NCBI GenBank assembly: GCA_016934125.1
Contig: JAFGTL010000268.1
Location: forward strand, 1-14,420
DNA from: Candidatus Hydrogenedentota bacterium
GTDB lineage: Bacteria; Hydrogenedentota; Hydrogenedentia; Hydrogenedentales; SLHB01
Direction of reading: 5' to 3'
DNA length: 14,420 bases
The number at the start of each line of letters is the position of its first letter. Within the stretch, counting starts at the first letter, position 1. The notes beneath the pieces are model-generated. The model saw only the letters and a list, made by a program, of their open reading frames with translations, had not been told where the DNA came from and made no database searches. Below, piece after piece: positions 8,301 to 14,154 of this stretch. A program made the translations under genes and the position numbers.

Positions 8301-9588
8301 GGAGATCCACAAGGGATTCTATCGAGGCGTTCTGCACGTGGCCGACGAAGCCTTGATCAACGCGCTGGTTACGGAGGCGGGGCAGATCGATTCCGCCCCT
8401 GAGAGCCTGGGGAATCTCCTGACTGTTCTTCAGGAGCGGGGGTGGCCTGAAGCTGAGACGTTGGCCGAAGGCTTCGTGACACAGCTAAGGCCCTATCCAG
8501 AGGAAAAGCAGCAACACGCCGTGCAGGCAGCTTTGGCACTCGTTCGCGAGCAGGAAGACGCAGGATGGGACGTAGTCTGGCCCGCCATTCAAGAGGATCC
8601 AGATTTCGGACAGAATCTCATCAGGAACCTGAGCAGTGATCGGGGCCCCCGGCTCGGAGGACGGCCGTTCTATGCGAAGCTGACAGCGCAGCAGGCTTCG
8701 GATCTCTACCTGTGGATAACCGAGCGCTATCCCCATTGCGAGGAAGACTTTGCGGACGGTTCATTCGGCTTTGCTTCCTTCCGTGATCTGGTGTCAGAAC
8801 TTCGGGACGAGATCTTCCGACACCTCAAGGGGCGAGGGACGGCGGAATGCTACAACGCCATAAGGCGCATAGTCGCGGCACTGCCTGATGTCGAGTGGCT
8901 CAAGTACGAGGCCATCACGGCCCGTCGGATTATGCTGCGGAAGACGTGGTGCCCGCCCGATCCTGCCGTGATCATACAAACCGCCCAGGACTCAGGCTTG
9001 CGCTTCGTCCAAGACGGCAGTGCGCTTCTGGACGTCGTGATTGAGTCGCTCAAGCGCCTCGAGTGCAAGTTGCACGCGGAGACACCAGCGATTCGGGATC
9101 TATGGGACGAAGTGCCACGGAAGAAAACCTATCGGCCGGTTGACGAGAATGCCTTCTCCGACTATGTCAAGCGTCATTTGCAGGATGATATCGGAGGCGC
9201 CGGAATCGTGGTGAGCCGCGAGGTGCGAATCCACAGGGGCCAAGCCACAGATATTCACATCGACGCCGTACGGCGCAGCACGGACGGCGTCGATGCCGAC
9301 ATTGTCACGGCCATTGTCGAGGTGAAGGGCTGCTGGCATCGGCATGTCTGGGCAGCGATGAAGAACCAGTTGGTCGACATGTATCTGACAGACAATCAGT
9401 GTCGCCATGGGTTGTATCTCGTTGGCTGGTTCAGCTGCGAGCAGTGGGATGAAGACGACAGCCGTAGGAGGCGTTGCACACGCCTGACAGCTCAGCAGGC
9501 CCGAACCAAGCTCGACAGGTGCGCGGCGGGACTCCGGAGCGGCAGCCTGGATGCTAGAGCCTTCGTCATGGACATCGGGCTGCGCTAG
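5362..9588 (+). CDS. NACHT/STAND-like NTPase with C-terminal PD-(D/E)XK nuclease-like domain; putative anti-phage sensor-effector
   Basis: 1408-residue protein. N terminus (DWKRFWCPRDG, 7-17) runs almost directly into a P-loop NTPase: Walker A GEPGIGKST (58-66), Walker B LYIDSLDE (122-129), ITCRTAVWP sensor-type motif (157-165), cysteine-rich LCRAGCLCLCEE (251-262) and winged-helix-like GWAHQSYPEFLAASYLV (356-372), as in NACHT-type STAND ATPases. Residues about 390-1250 look all-helical with HEAT/TPR-like character and would be the sensor. The C terminus shows a PD-(D/E)XK core: Glu1287, Asp1297 (ATDIHID), Glu1320-Val-Lys1322 (AIVEVKG) and Gln1336-Leu (KNQL), then GLYLVGWF. Established: STAND ATPases oligomerise on sensing a trigger, and many bacterial ones defend against phage. 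Inferred: target recognition by the helical region unleashes DNA cleavage by the C-terminal domain. GTG start 5362 is fixed by GGAGGG at 5349-5354 and by the family-like N terminus. No transmembrane segment, so cytoplasmic. Mixed codon use differs from the neighbours. Confidence 0.85.
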   Translation: MPAKHYDWKRFWCPRDGRLSLADGGFLADPDDDLGAMIEGDVVPFEAISPFPCLVLLGEPGIGKSTVLKSMFEEATPAIAQAGDVPRYFDLCSYGSEDRLVRELFEKPEIGQWTKGDHRLHLYIDSLDEALLRIDTVAAILATELPKLPVSRLVLRITCRTAVWPRQLEKALERLPFSQQKEKSVGVFELAPLRRQDAASAAAANGIDADEFITAAQSQDAVPFAVKPITLDFLINTYRKSESFPKTKWELCRAGCLCLCEEMNANRQASRRVGKLDAEMRLAVAARIAAVTTLSKRAAVWIDADRGDVPDHDVTIQSLCGGQEAGGTGPFNVDRDAILETLDTGLFSSRGPNRLGWAHQSYPEFLAASYLVRSKVTPGQVMSLITDQHDPERSVVPQLQETAAWLSCMQKDVFQAIVEREPEILLLGDLGAYDDSQRACLVERLLERLARAEIFDSDLRSSLKLRGLAHPNITQQLAPYIADKQAHIFVRRGAMDIARARQLSELYPGIASVALDASDEYHVRGYAASVISGADDEELKARMKPLALGQAGEDPDDELKGSGLMAVWPDHINSDELFPLLVPQAKKNLFGCYWMFLRYHLIKHIRPHDFPAALAWVESQGTECTLTIREVISDIMLKAYESLDRPGVLPAFASAAMSRLKNPEPILPDGAGQAQFEPFLRDIPKRRRLLDELVKMSVGCSDKILLASVLQPGLVSYPDDIPWMVERLQLAEEAPVREAWAEVIRDTYDNKCPCHVGLIIEACGLHPELNERFSSMLSPVDFASRDAEKQKASWDRLNKAQARQDTPPVLDPPPEKRVAFLLEALESDEIEAWPELVKRLTLKPTSTHDGEYLRLDITEHPGWRNADDQTRTRVLAAARKFVDGHVPAPLGSLPPGSTRVAARPGYGALRLLALCQRDVLEDLAEQTWRTWAALSVAMPQWLCWDAPDDLHLAILELAHQKAPRETYDAVLKAVVAFGKKEIHKGFYRGVLHVADEALINALVTEAGQIDSAPESLGNLLTVLQERGWPEAETLAEGFVTQLRPYPEEKQQHAVQAALALVREQEDAGWDVVWPAIQEDPDFGQNLIRNLSSDRGPRLGGRPFYAKLTAQQASDLYLWITERYPHCEEDFADGSFGFASFRDLVSELRDEIFRHLKGRGTAECYNAIRRIVAALPDVEWLKYEAITARRIMLRKTWCPPDPAVIIQTAQDSGLRFVQDGSALLDVVIESLKRLECKLHAETPAIRDLWDEVPRKKTYRPVDENAFSDYVKRHLQDDIGGAGIVVSREVRIHRGQATDIHIDAVRRSTDGVDADIVTAIVEVKGCWHRHVWAAMKNQLVDMYLTDNQCRHGLYLVGWFSCEQWDEDDSRRRRCTRLTAQQARTKLDRCAAGLRSGSLDARAFVMDIGLR

Positions 9589-9592
9589 CCAA

Positions 9593-9648
9593 CGGCGTCC
9601 TCGGCCCTGCCTCGGGCGGCAAACGGGGCCATTGATCCGTTCCTGAAG
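9593..9648 (+). repeat. 56-bp direct repeat, right copy (attR-like)
   Basis: Second copy of 5201-5256 with one mismatch (T9636). It starts 4 bp after the TAG stop of the 1408-aa gene and is not translated in frame with it. It retains the same hairpin potential (GGCCC 9603-9607 with GGGCC 9626-9630). The sequence beyond 9648 is presumably the original downstream neighbour of the DUF2225 gene before insertion. Confidence 0.93.
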
Positions 9649-9764
9649 CGGGAATTCTGGACACGTAGTCGCGTCGGGGACTCCGCTCTCAACATGTCGC
9701 CAGATTCCCTCACTCTCGCGTGCGATGGGCGCGTACTGCGCATAGTGCGATCTCCTCATATAGA

Positions 9765-9798
9765 GCGCGCGCACAAAACGTGCGCGCGACTACGCGCG
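9765..9798 (+). promoter_or_regulatory. two mutually exclusive GC-rich hairpins upstream of argC
   Basis: CGCGCGCAC (9766-9774) pairs perfectly with GTGCGCGCG (9780-9788) around an AAAAC loop. The 3' arm overlaps a second possible stem, CGCGCG 9783-9788 with CGCGCG 9793-9798 around ACTA, so only one can form. They end 12 bp before the argC -35 box. No T-run follows. The element could be a protein-binding palindrome, a cruciform-prone site or a 3' structure for upstream transcripts; function unknown. The rest of 9649-9764 shows no gene. Confidence 0.4.
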
Positions 9799-9810
9799 GC
9801 GCGGATGCGG

Positions 9811-9839
9811 TTGATTGGGTTACAGGGCAGGACTATAAT
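9811..9839 (+). promoter_or_regulatory. strong sigma70-like promoter of the argC operon
   Basis: TTGATT (9811-9816) and a perfect TATAAT (9834-9839) are 17 bp apart. A transcript starting near 9846 would have a leader of about 19 nt carrying AGGAGG (9853-9858) six bases before the argC ATG. This leaves no room for a leader-peptide attenuator downstream of the promoter. I see no convincing AT-rich ArgR box. Confidence 0.75.
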
Positions 9840-9864
9840 CGGCCCGTTTACCAGGAGGACGAGT

Positions 9865-10875
9865 ATGATACGCGTTGGTGTAGTGGGCGCGCTGGGGTAC
9901 GGCGCGCGAGAGCTGATCCGGCTGTTGGGGATGCACCCCGAGGCGGAATTGGTGGCGGCGGCGGATCTCGAGAGCGGTAAACGGCTCGACGAGGTGTTGC
10001 CGTCGTTTGGCAAGATTACGGATGTGGTGACGGAGCCGTTCGATGCGGAGGCGCTGGCCGGGAAGTGCGATGTGGTGTTCATCGCGGTGCCGGGGACGAA
10101 GTCGATGGCCATTGGCGCGGCGTTGCGGGCGGCGAAGATCAAGACGATCGATCAGGGGCCGGATTTCCGGTTGAAGGATACGGCTGCGTTCGCGAAGTAC
10201 TACAAAACGGAGCACACGGCGCCCCACCTGCTCGATGAGGCGGTGTATGGGATGGCGCCCTTCTACCGCGAGGCGATCCGGAAGGCGGAACTCATTGCCG
10301 CGCCAGGGTGTTACGTGATGAGCGCGCTGGTGCCGCTGAAGCCGCTGGCCGACGTGCTGGATCCGGGGTATCCGGTGATCATGAATGCGATCTCGGGGAT
10401 TTCGGGCGCGGGCCGGGCCGCCCACGAGGCGTTCCATTTCCCGGAGATGAATGAGAACCTGAAGGCGTACAAGGTGGCGGTGCACCAGCACACGCCGGAG
10501 ATCGAGCAGGAACTGGGCAACCGGGTGCCGGTTCAGTTCGCGCCCCACGTGGGGCCGTATACCCGGGGCATTCTGAGCACGATCACGGTGCGCCTGACGG
10601 AGGACGTGGATCTCGCGGAGCGGTATGCGTGCTATGCGGACGAGCCGTTCATCCGGGTGCTCGGGGAGGGCAAGCTGGCGGAGATCCGGAACGTGCGGGC
10701 GTCGAATTTCTGCGATTTCGGGTGGGTGATCGACGAGCGGACGGGCCACCTCATTATCGTGAGCGCCATTGACAACCTGTGCGGGGGCACGGCCGGCATG
10801 GCGGTGCAGTCCATGAACATCATGTTCGGGCTGGACGAGCGGTGCGGCCTCACCTACGGGGGGATGGCGCCATGA
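9865..10875 (+). CDS. argC: N-acetyl-gamma-glutamyl-phosphate reductase
   Basis: NADPH-dependent reduction of N-acetylglutamyl-5-phosphate to N-acetylglutamate semialdehyde, third step of arginine biosynthesis; cytoplasmic. 336 residues, normal for the long form. The N-terminal Rossmann motif is GVVGALGYG (5-13). Catalytic Cys149 is in APGCYV. Downstream are SGISGAGR, the VHQHTPEIEQEL histidine region and the C-terminal DNLCGGTAGMAVQSMN, corresponding to the usual DNLxKGxxGQAVQNMN. DQGPDFRLKD replaces the commoner DLSADFR. ATG 9865 is set by AGGAGG six bases upstream and by alignment of the Rossmann motif to the N terminus; the frame is open further upstream but has no such signal there. Its stop overlaps the argJ start as ATGA, so it is first in a coupled operon. 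Confidence 0.95.
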   Translation: MIRVGVVGALGYGARELIRLLGMHPEAELVAAADLESGKRLDEVLPSFGKITDVVTEPFDAEALAGKCDVVFIAVPGTKSMAIGAALRAAKIKTIDQGPDFRLKDTAAFAKYYKTEHTAPHLLDEAVYGMAPFYREAIRKAELIAAPGCYVMSALVPLKPLADVLDPGYPVIMNAISGISGAGRAAHEAFHFPEMNENLKAYKVAVHQHTPEIEQELGNRVPVQFAPHVGPYTRGILSTITVRLTEDVDLAERYACYADEPFIRVLGEGKLAEIRNVRASNFCDFGWVIDERTGHLIIVSAIDNLCGGTAGMAVQSMNIMFGLDERCGLTYGGMAP

Positions 10876-12104
10876 ACGCGGTAGACGGCGGTGTGACGGC
10901 GCCGGCGGGATTCCGGGCGTCGGGCGTGCGGGCAGGCATCAAGCCCTCGTCGAAGAAGGAGGACTGCGCCCTGATCGTGAGCGACGCGCCCGCGGCGGTG
11001 GCGGGTGTGTTCACGCGGAACCTGATGCGTTCGGCCTGCGTCGAGTGGGATATCGAGCGGTGCAGGGCGGGCCATGCCCGGGCGTACTTCATCAACAGCG
11101 GGAACGCGAACGCGGCCACGGGCGCGCCGGGCGCGGCCGATGTGCGGGCGACGGCGGGGATGGTGGCCGAGGGCCTTGGCCTGGCGGCCGACGAGGTGTG
11201 CATTTCGAGCACGGGCGTGATCGGGGTGCCGCTGCCGATGGATCGGATCGCCGAGGGCGTGAAGGGCTGCATCGCGGCGCTGCCGGACGCGGACGCGGCG
11301 GATGACGCGCGGGCGTCGGGCGGTGCGGACGCGGCCCGGGCCATCATGACGACGGACACGGTGCCCAAGGAGATGGCCGTGGAGGTGGCGCTGAGCGCGG
11401 GCACGGTGCGGATCGGGGCGATCGCGAAGGGCGCGGGCATGATCGCGCCGAACATGGCCACGATGATCTGCGCGATCACGACGGACGCGGCGGTCGAGCC
11501 GAAGCCGTTGGCGGATCTGGTGTATCGGGCGGCCACGGTGTCGTTCAACCAGATGTGCGTGGACAACGACACGAGCACGAGCGATACGGTGCTGTGTCTC
11601 GCCAACGGCCGGGCGGGCGTCGGCCCGCTCGAGCCGGGCTCGGCGGATTTCGAGGCATTTGCGGAGGCGTTCATCGCGGTGTGCCGGGAAACGGCGAAGA
11701 ACCTGGTGCGCGATGGGGAAGGGGCGTCGAAATTCGTCGAGATCGTCGTGTCGGGTGCGGCGAGCGATGGGGACGCGAAGACGGTGGCGCGGGCGGTGGC
11801 GGTGTCGCAGTTGTGCAAGACGGCGTTCTTCGGCGAGGATCCGAACTGGGGCCGGTTCGCGTGTGCGGCGGGCTACGCGGGGGTGGCCTTCGAGCCGGGG
11901 CGTCTGGCGATGTGGATCGACGAGGTGCAGTTGATGGCCGGGGGCCAGGCGGCCGAGTACCGCGAGGAAGACGCGGCGGCGGTGATGCAGCGGCCGGAGT
12001 TTCAGTTGCGGATCGAGATCGGCGACGGGCCGGGCCGGGCGGAGTTCTGGACGTCGGACTTGAGCCACGAGTATGTGACGATCAACGCGGACTACAGGAC
12101 GTAA
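10872..12104 (+). CDS. argJ: glutamate N-acetyltransferase / ornithine acetyltransferase
   Basis: Transfers the acetyl group from N-acetylornithine to glutamate, closing the cyclic arginine pathway; bifunctional forms can also use acetyl-CoA. 410 residues, typical length. Motifs: FINSGNANAATG, SSTGVIGVPLP (oxyanion-hole region), TTDTVPKE and the self-cleavage site KGAGMIAPNMATM, where Thr197 (codon 11460-11462) should become the N-terminal nucleophile of the beta chain. The C terminus NADYRT matches the family ending. Whether it is mono- or bifunctional cannot be told from sequence alone. No argA is seen in the window. It is translationally coupled to argC through a 4-nt overlap and followed 3 bp later by argB. 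Confidence 0.95.
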   Translation: MNAVDGGVTAPAGFRASGVRAGIKPSSKKEDCALIVSDAPAAVAGVFTRNLMRSACVEWDIERCRAGHARAYFINSGNANAATGAPGAADVRATAGMVAEGLGLAADEVCISSTGVIGVPLPMDRIAEGVKGCIAALPDADAADDARASGGADAARAIMTTDTVPKEMAVEVALSAGTVRIGAIAKGAGMIAPNMATMICAITTDAAVEPKPLADLVYRAATVSFNQMCVDNDTSTSDTVLCLANGRAGVGPLEPGSADFEAFAEAFIAVCRETAKNLVRDGEGASKFVEIVVSGAASDGDAKTVARAVAVSQLCKTAFFGEDPNWGRFACAAGYAGVAFEPGRLAMWIDEVQLMAGGQAAEYREEDAAAVMQRPEFQLRIEIGDGPGRAEFWTSDLSHEYVTINADYRT

Positions 12105-12107
12105 GGC

Positions 12108-12986
12108 ATGGGCAGCGAGGCGATGCAGGAGTTCATCCAGAAGGCGGACGTACTGATCGAGGCGCTCCCGTATATCCGGGAGTTCGATGGGAAGACGGTG
12201 GTGATCAAGTACGGGGGCGCCGCGATGCAGGAGCCGGCGCTCCGGCGGAGCACGGCGGAAGACATCGTGCTGATGAAATACGTGGGCATGAATCCGGTGA
12301 TCGTGCACGGCGGGGGCCCGGAGATCAACCGGATGCTGACGCGGCTCGGTATCGAGTCGAAGTTCCACAACGGGCTGCGCGTCACCGACGAGGAGACGGT
12401 GCGGGTTGTCGAGATGATCCTGTCCGGCTCGGTGAACAAGGAGATCGTGACGCTGATCAACCGGGCGGGGGGCAACGCGGTGGGCCTGTCGGGCAAGGAT
12501 GGGAACCTTCTCCACGCGAAGCGGATCCACCTGGAGGATGGTGTGGACATCGGGCAGGTGGGCGAAGTGGATCGGGTGGACGCGCGGATCATCGAGGTGC
12601 TCTGCAGCGAGGCGATGGTGCCGGTGGTGGCGCCGATCGCTACGGACGACGAGGGCGGCACGTGGAACGTGAACGCGGACACGGCGGCCGGCGAGATCGC
12701 CGGGGCGCTGCAGGCGGAGAAGCTGGTGTTCCTGACGGATACGCCCGGGCTGCTCCGCGATGTGGACGATCCGGGAAGTCTGATTCACCGGCTGAGTTTC
12801 GAAGAGATCCGGGCGTTGATCGGCAAGGGGGTCATCGCCGGGGGGATGATCCCCAAGGTCAACGCGTGCATGACGGCGCTCAACCGGGGCGTGGCGAAGA
12901 CGCACGTGATCGACGGGCGGGTGCCGCACGCGCTGTTGCTCGAGATCTTCACCGCAAAAGGGCTGGGGACGTTGATCGCCCGATGA
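12108..12986 (+). CDS. argB: acetylglutamate kinase (arginine-sensitive type)
   Basis: Phosphorylates N-acetylglutamate with ATP, second step of the pathway. 292 residues of the amino-acid-kinase fold: KYGGAAM (34-40), VHGGGPEI (66-73), NGLRVTDEET (88-97), SGSVNKEIV, GGNAVGLSGKDG, NVNADTAAGEIA, TDTPGLL and GGMIPKV. An N-terminal helix before the core (FIQKADVLIEALPYI) and the C-terminal EIFTAKGLGTLI are features of hexameric, arginine-feedback-inhibited kinases, matching the presence of argJ, where this step is the control point. The start is uncertain: ATG 12108 has only TAAGG close by, and the in-frame ATG 12123 is an alternative that would remove five residues. Confidence 0.95.
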   Translation: MGSEAMQEFIQKADVLIEALPYIREFDGKTVVIKYGGAAMQEPALRRSTAEDIVLMKYVGMNPVIVHGGGPEINRMLTRLGIESKFHNGLRVTDEETVRVVEMILSGSVNKEIVTLINRAGGNAVGLSGKDGNLLHAKRIHLEDGVDIGQVGEVDRVDARIIEVLCSEAMVPVVAPIATDDEGGTWNVNADTAAGEIAGALQAEKLVFLTDTPGLLRDVDDPGSLIHRLSFEEIRALIGKGVIAGGMIPKVNACMTALNRGVAKTHVIDGRVPHALLLEIFTAKGLGTLIAR

Positions 12987-13027
12987 GGGTGGCGTTCCGG
13001 GGAATGGCCGAGATGCAGGAAGGGTAG
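12983..13027 (+). CDS. 14-codon mini-ORF between argB and exbB, possibly a coupling peptide
   Basis: ATG 12983 overlaps the argB stop as ATGA and reads MRVAFRGMAEMQEG before TAG at 13025-13027, five bases before the exbB GTG. Ribosomes finishing argB could reinitiate here and be delivered to the exbB start. Nothing else supports it; it may be chance. Confidence 0.2.
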   Translation: MRVAFRGMAEMQEG

Positions 13028-13032
13028 GACTC

Positions 13033-13677
13033 GTGTCTGATCTGTTTTACGAACGGTTTCAGGTGATCTCGCAGGGCGGCATTCTGATGTGGCCGATCGC
13101 GGCCTGCAGCATTGTCGCGCTCGCCATCACGATCGAGCGGTTCTACAGCCTGCGCCGCGCGACCATCGATACGCGCGAGTTCATGGACACGATGCGCACG
13201 ATTCTGCGGCAGAACCGGTTTCAGGAGGCGATCGATCTGTGCGATCAGACGGACGGGCCGATTGCGCGGATCCTGAAGGCGGGGTTGCTGAAGCACAACC
13301 GGAGCAAGGAGGACATCCGCGAGTCGATCGAGGATGCGGGACACCTCGAGATCCCGCGGCTCGAGCGGTATCTATCGGCGCTGGCCACGTGTGCGAACAT
13401 CGCGCCGCTGCTGGGGTTGCTGGGGACGGTGGCGGGGATGATCAAGGCGTTCGGCCGGATCCAGGACAAGAAGGGGCAGGTTAACCCGGCGGATCTGGCG
13501 GAGGGTATCAGCAATGCGCTGGTAACCACGGCGGCCGGGCTGACGGTGGCGATCCCCACGCTGGTGATTTACAACTACTTCGTATCGCGCGTGGACAACA
13601 TGATCCTCGAGATGGAGATCAGCTCGTCGGAACTCGTCGAGCTGTTGACGAAAAACCGGGGCGAACACGAAATCTAG
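13033..13677 (+). CDS. exbB: MotA/TolQ/ExbB-type proton channel subunit
   Basis: Inner-membrane subunit that, with ExbD, uses the proton motive force to energise TonB or TolA-like proteins. 214 residues, with the three-helix layout of the family: TM1 about 17-33, a cytoplasmic domain (about 40-118), TM2 about 119-141 (NIAPLLGLLGTVAGMI, the signature) and TM3 about 161-184 (ALVTTAAGLTVAIPTLVIYN). The GTG start is supported by GGAAGGG (13018-13024) eight bases upstream. It lies 46 bp after argB with no terminator between, so it is probably transcribed with the arginine genes. TolQ is an alternative label; the partial TonB-like gene two places downstream favours neither strongly. Confidence 0.88.
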   Translation: MSDLFYERFQVISQGGILMWPIAACSIVALAITIERFYSLRRATIDTREFMDTMRTILRQNRFQEAIDLCDQTDGPIARILKAGLLKHNRSKEDIRESIEDAGHLEIPRLERYLSALATCANIAPLLGLLGTVAGMIKAFGRIQDKKGQVNPADLAEGISNALVTTAAGLTVAIPTLVIYNYFVSRVDNMILEMEISSSELVELLTKNRGEHEI

Positions 13678-13698
13678 CCCTATCGCGAGCGGGTGTGT

Positions 13699-14145
13699 AT
13701 GAAGTTCCGCGGCCTCGACAAGGATAAGAACAAGATCCGGGCGAACGTCGATCTGACGCCCTTGATCGACGTGGTGTTCCTGTTGCTGATCTTCTTCATG
13801 TTGTCGACGACGTTTGTCGTGCAGAGCTCGATTCAGATCGAGATGCCCGAGGCGGACGGCTCGACGGAGCTCGAGCAAAAGGACTTGTCCATTACGCTGG
13901 CGTACGGGACGGATGGGCCGGACGGCGGCGGCAAGATCTACGTGAACAAGGACGAGGTGGCCTCGATGAACGAGCTGTCCGAACGCCTCGCCGCGGAACT
14001 GGAGCAACGGCCGGAGGTGTTCGTGTTGATCCGGCCGGATGCCCGCGTCGAGACGCGGCGTCTGGTGCGGGTGCTGGGCATCGCGAGCAGCGTGGGCATC
14101 GAACGCTACGGCATCGCGGCGCAGCCTCTCACCGAGGAGGAATAG
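13699..14145 (+). CDS. exbD: ExbD/TolR-type proton channel subunit
   Basis: 148-residue partner of ExbB: short cytoplasmic N terminus, one membrane helix (about 22-40) and a periplasmic domain. The helix begins VDLTPLIDVVFLLLIFFM with Asp24 at the position of the proton-carrying aspartate essential in ExbD/TolR. The periplasmic part (KIYVNKDEVASMNELSERL, then VFVLIRPDARV) matches the family. ATG 13699 is preferred to GTG 13693 because it sits at better distance from GAGCGGG (13687-13693) and gives the usual short N terminus. It starts 21 bp after exbB. Confidence 0.9.
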   Translation: MKFRGLDKDKNKIRANVDLTPLIDVVFLLLIFFMLSTTFVVQSSIQIEMPEADGSTELEQKDLSITLAYGTDGPDGGGKIYVNKDEVASMNELSERLAAELEQRPEVFVLIRPDARVETRRLVRVLGIASSVGIERYGIAAQPLTEEE

Positions 14146-14154
14146 GGGGGCGCC

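Larger units (their letters stand above)
5257..9648 (+). mobile_element. 4392-bp repeat-bounded single-gene module (putative integrated element)
   Basis: Unit consisting of 105 bp of leader with a promoter candidate, one 1408-codon gene, 4 bp, and the right repeat copy. Removing 5257-9648 would leave a single repeat and an intact DUF2225 gene followed directly by the argC upstream region. Base composition drops inside: one sampled line (7201-7260) is 52% G+C against 70% for a line within argJ (11761-11820). No integrase, transposase, terminal inverted repeat, tRNA gene or second cargo gene is visible, so if mobile it would need an enzyme supplied in trans, or it arrived by recombination between repeat copies. 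Boundaries are exact as seen; mobility is inference. Confidence 0.7.

Noticed and set aside
5201..9648. Integron cassette with attC-like borders
   Set aside because: Cassette size and a hairpin-bearing repeat invited the idea, but neither copy carries the GTTRRRY / RYYYAAC core sites, and no integron integrase is present.
5257..9648. Insertion sequence or transposon
   Set aside because: No transposase motif, no terminal inverted repeats, and the 56-bp duplication is far longer than ordinary target-site duplications.
9664..9794. 10-bp inverted repeat CGTAGTCGCG (9664-9673) / CGCGACTACG (9785-9794)
   Set aside because: Exact but short and 111 bp apart in a CG-rich region; chance is a fair explanation and nothing else marks these sites.
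9589..9864. ArgR operator or arginine attenuator before argC
   Set aside because: No AT-rich ARG-box pair and no leader peptide with arginine codons between the promoter and ATG 9865; the leader is only about 19 nt.
9694..9864. Upstream in-frame extension of argC with an earlier ATG at 9694
   Set aside because: The family N terminus starts at the Rossmann motif just after 9865, the ribosome-binding site is ideal there, and the promoter lies inside the proposed extension.
10854..12929. Very long antisense open frame (691 codons, - strand) opposite argJ and argB
   Set aside because: It mirrors two well-recognised genes, is rich in Arg/His/Pro as expected of a high-GC shadow frame, and has no recognisable domain. 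The same applies to minus-strand open frames at 3525-5372 and 2627-3919.
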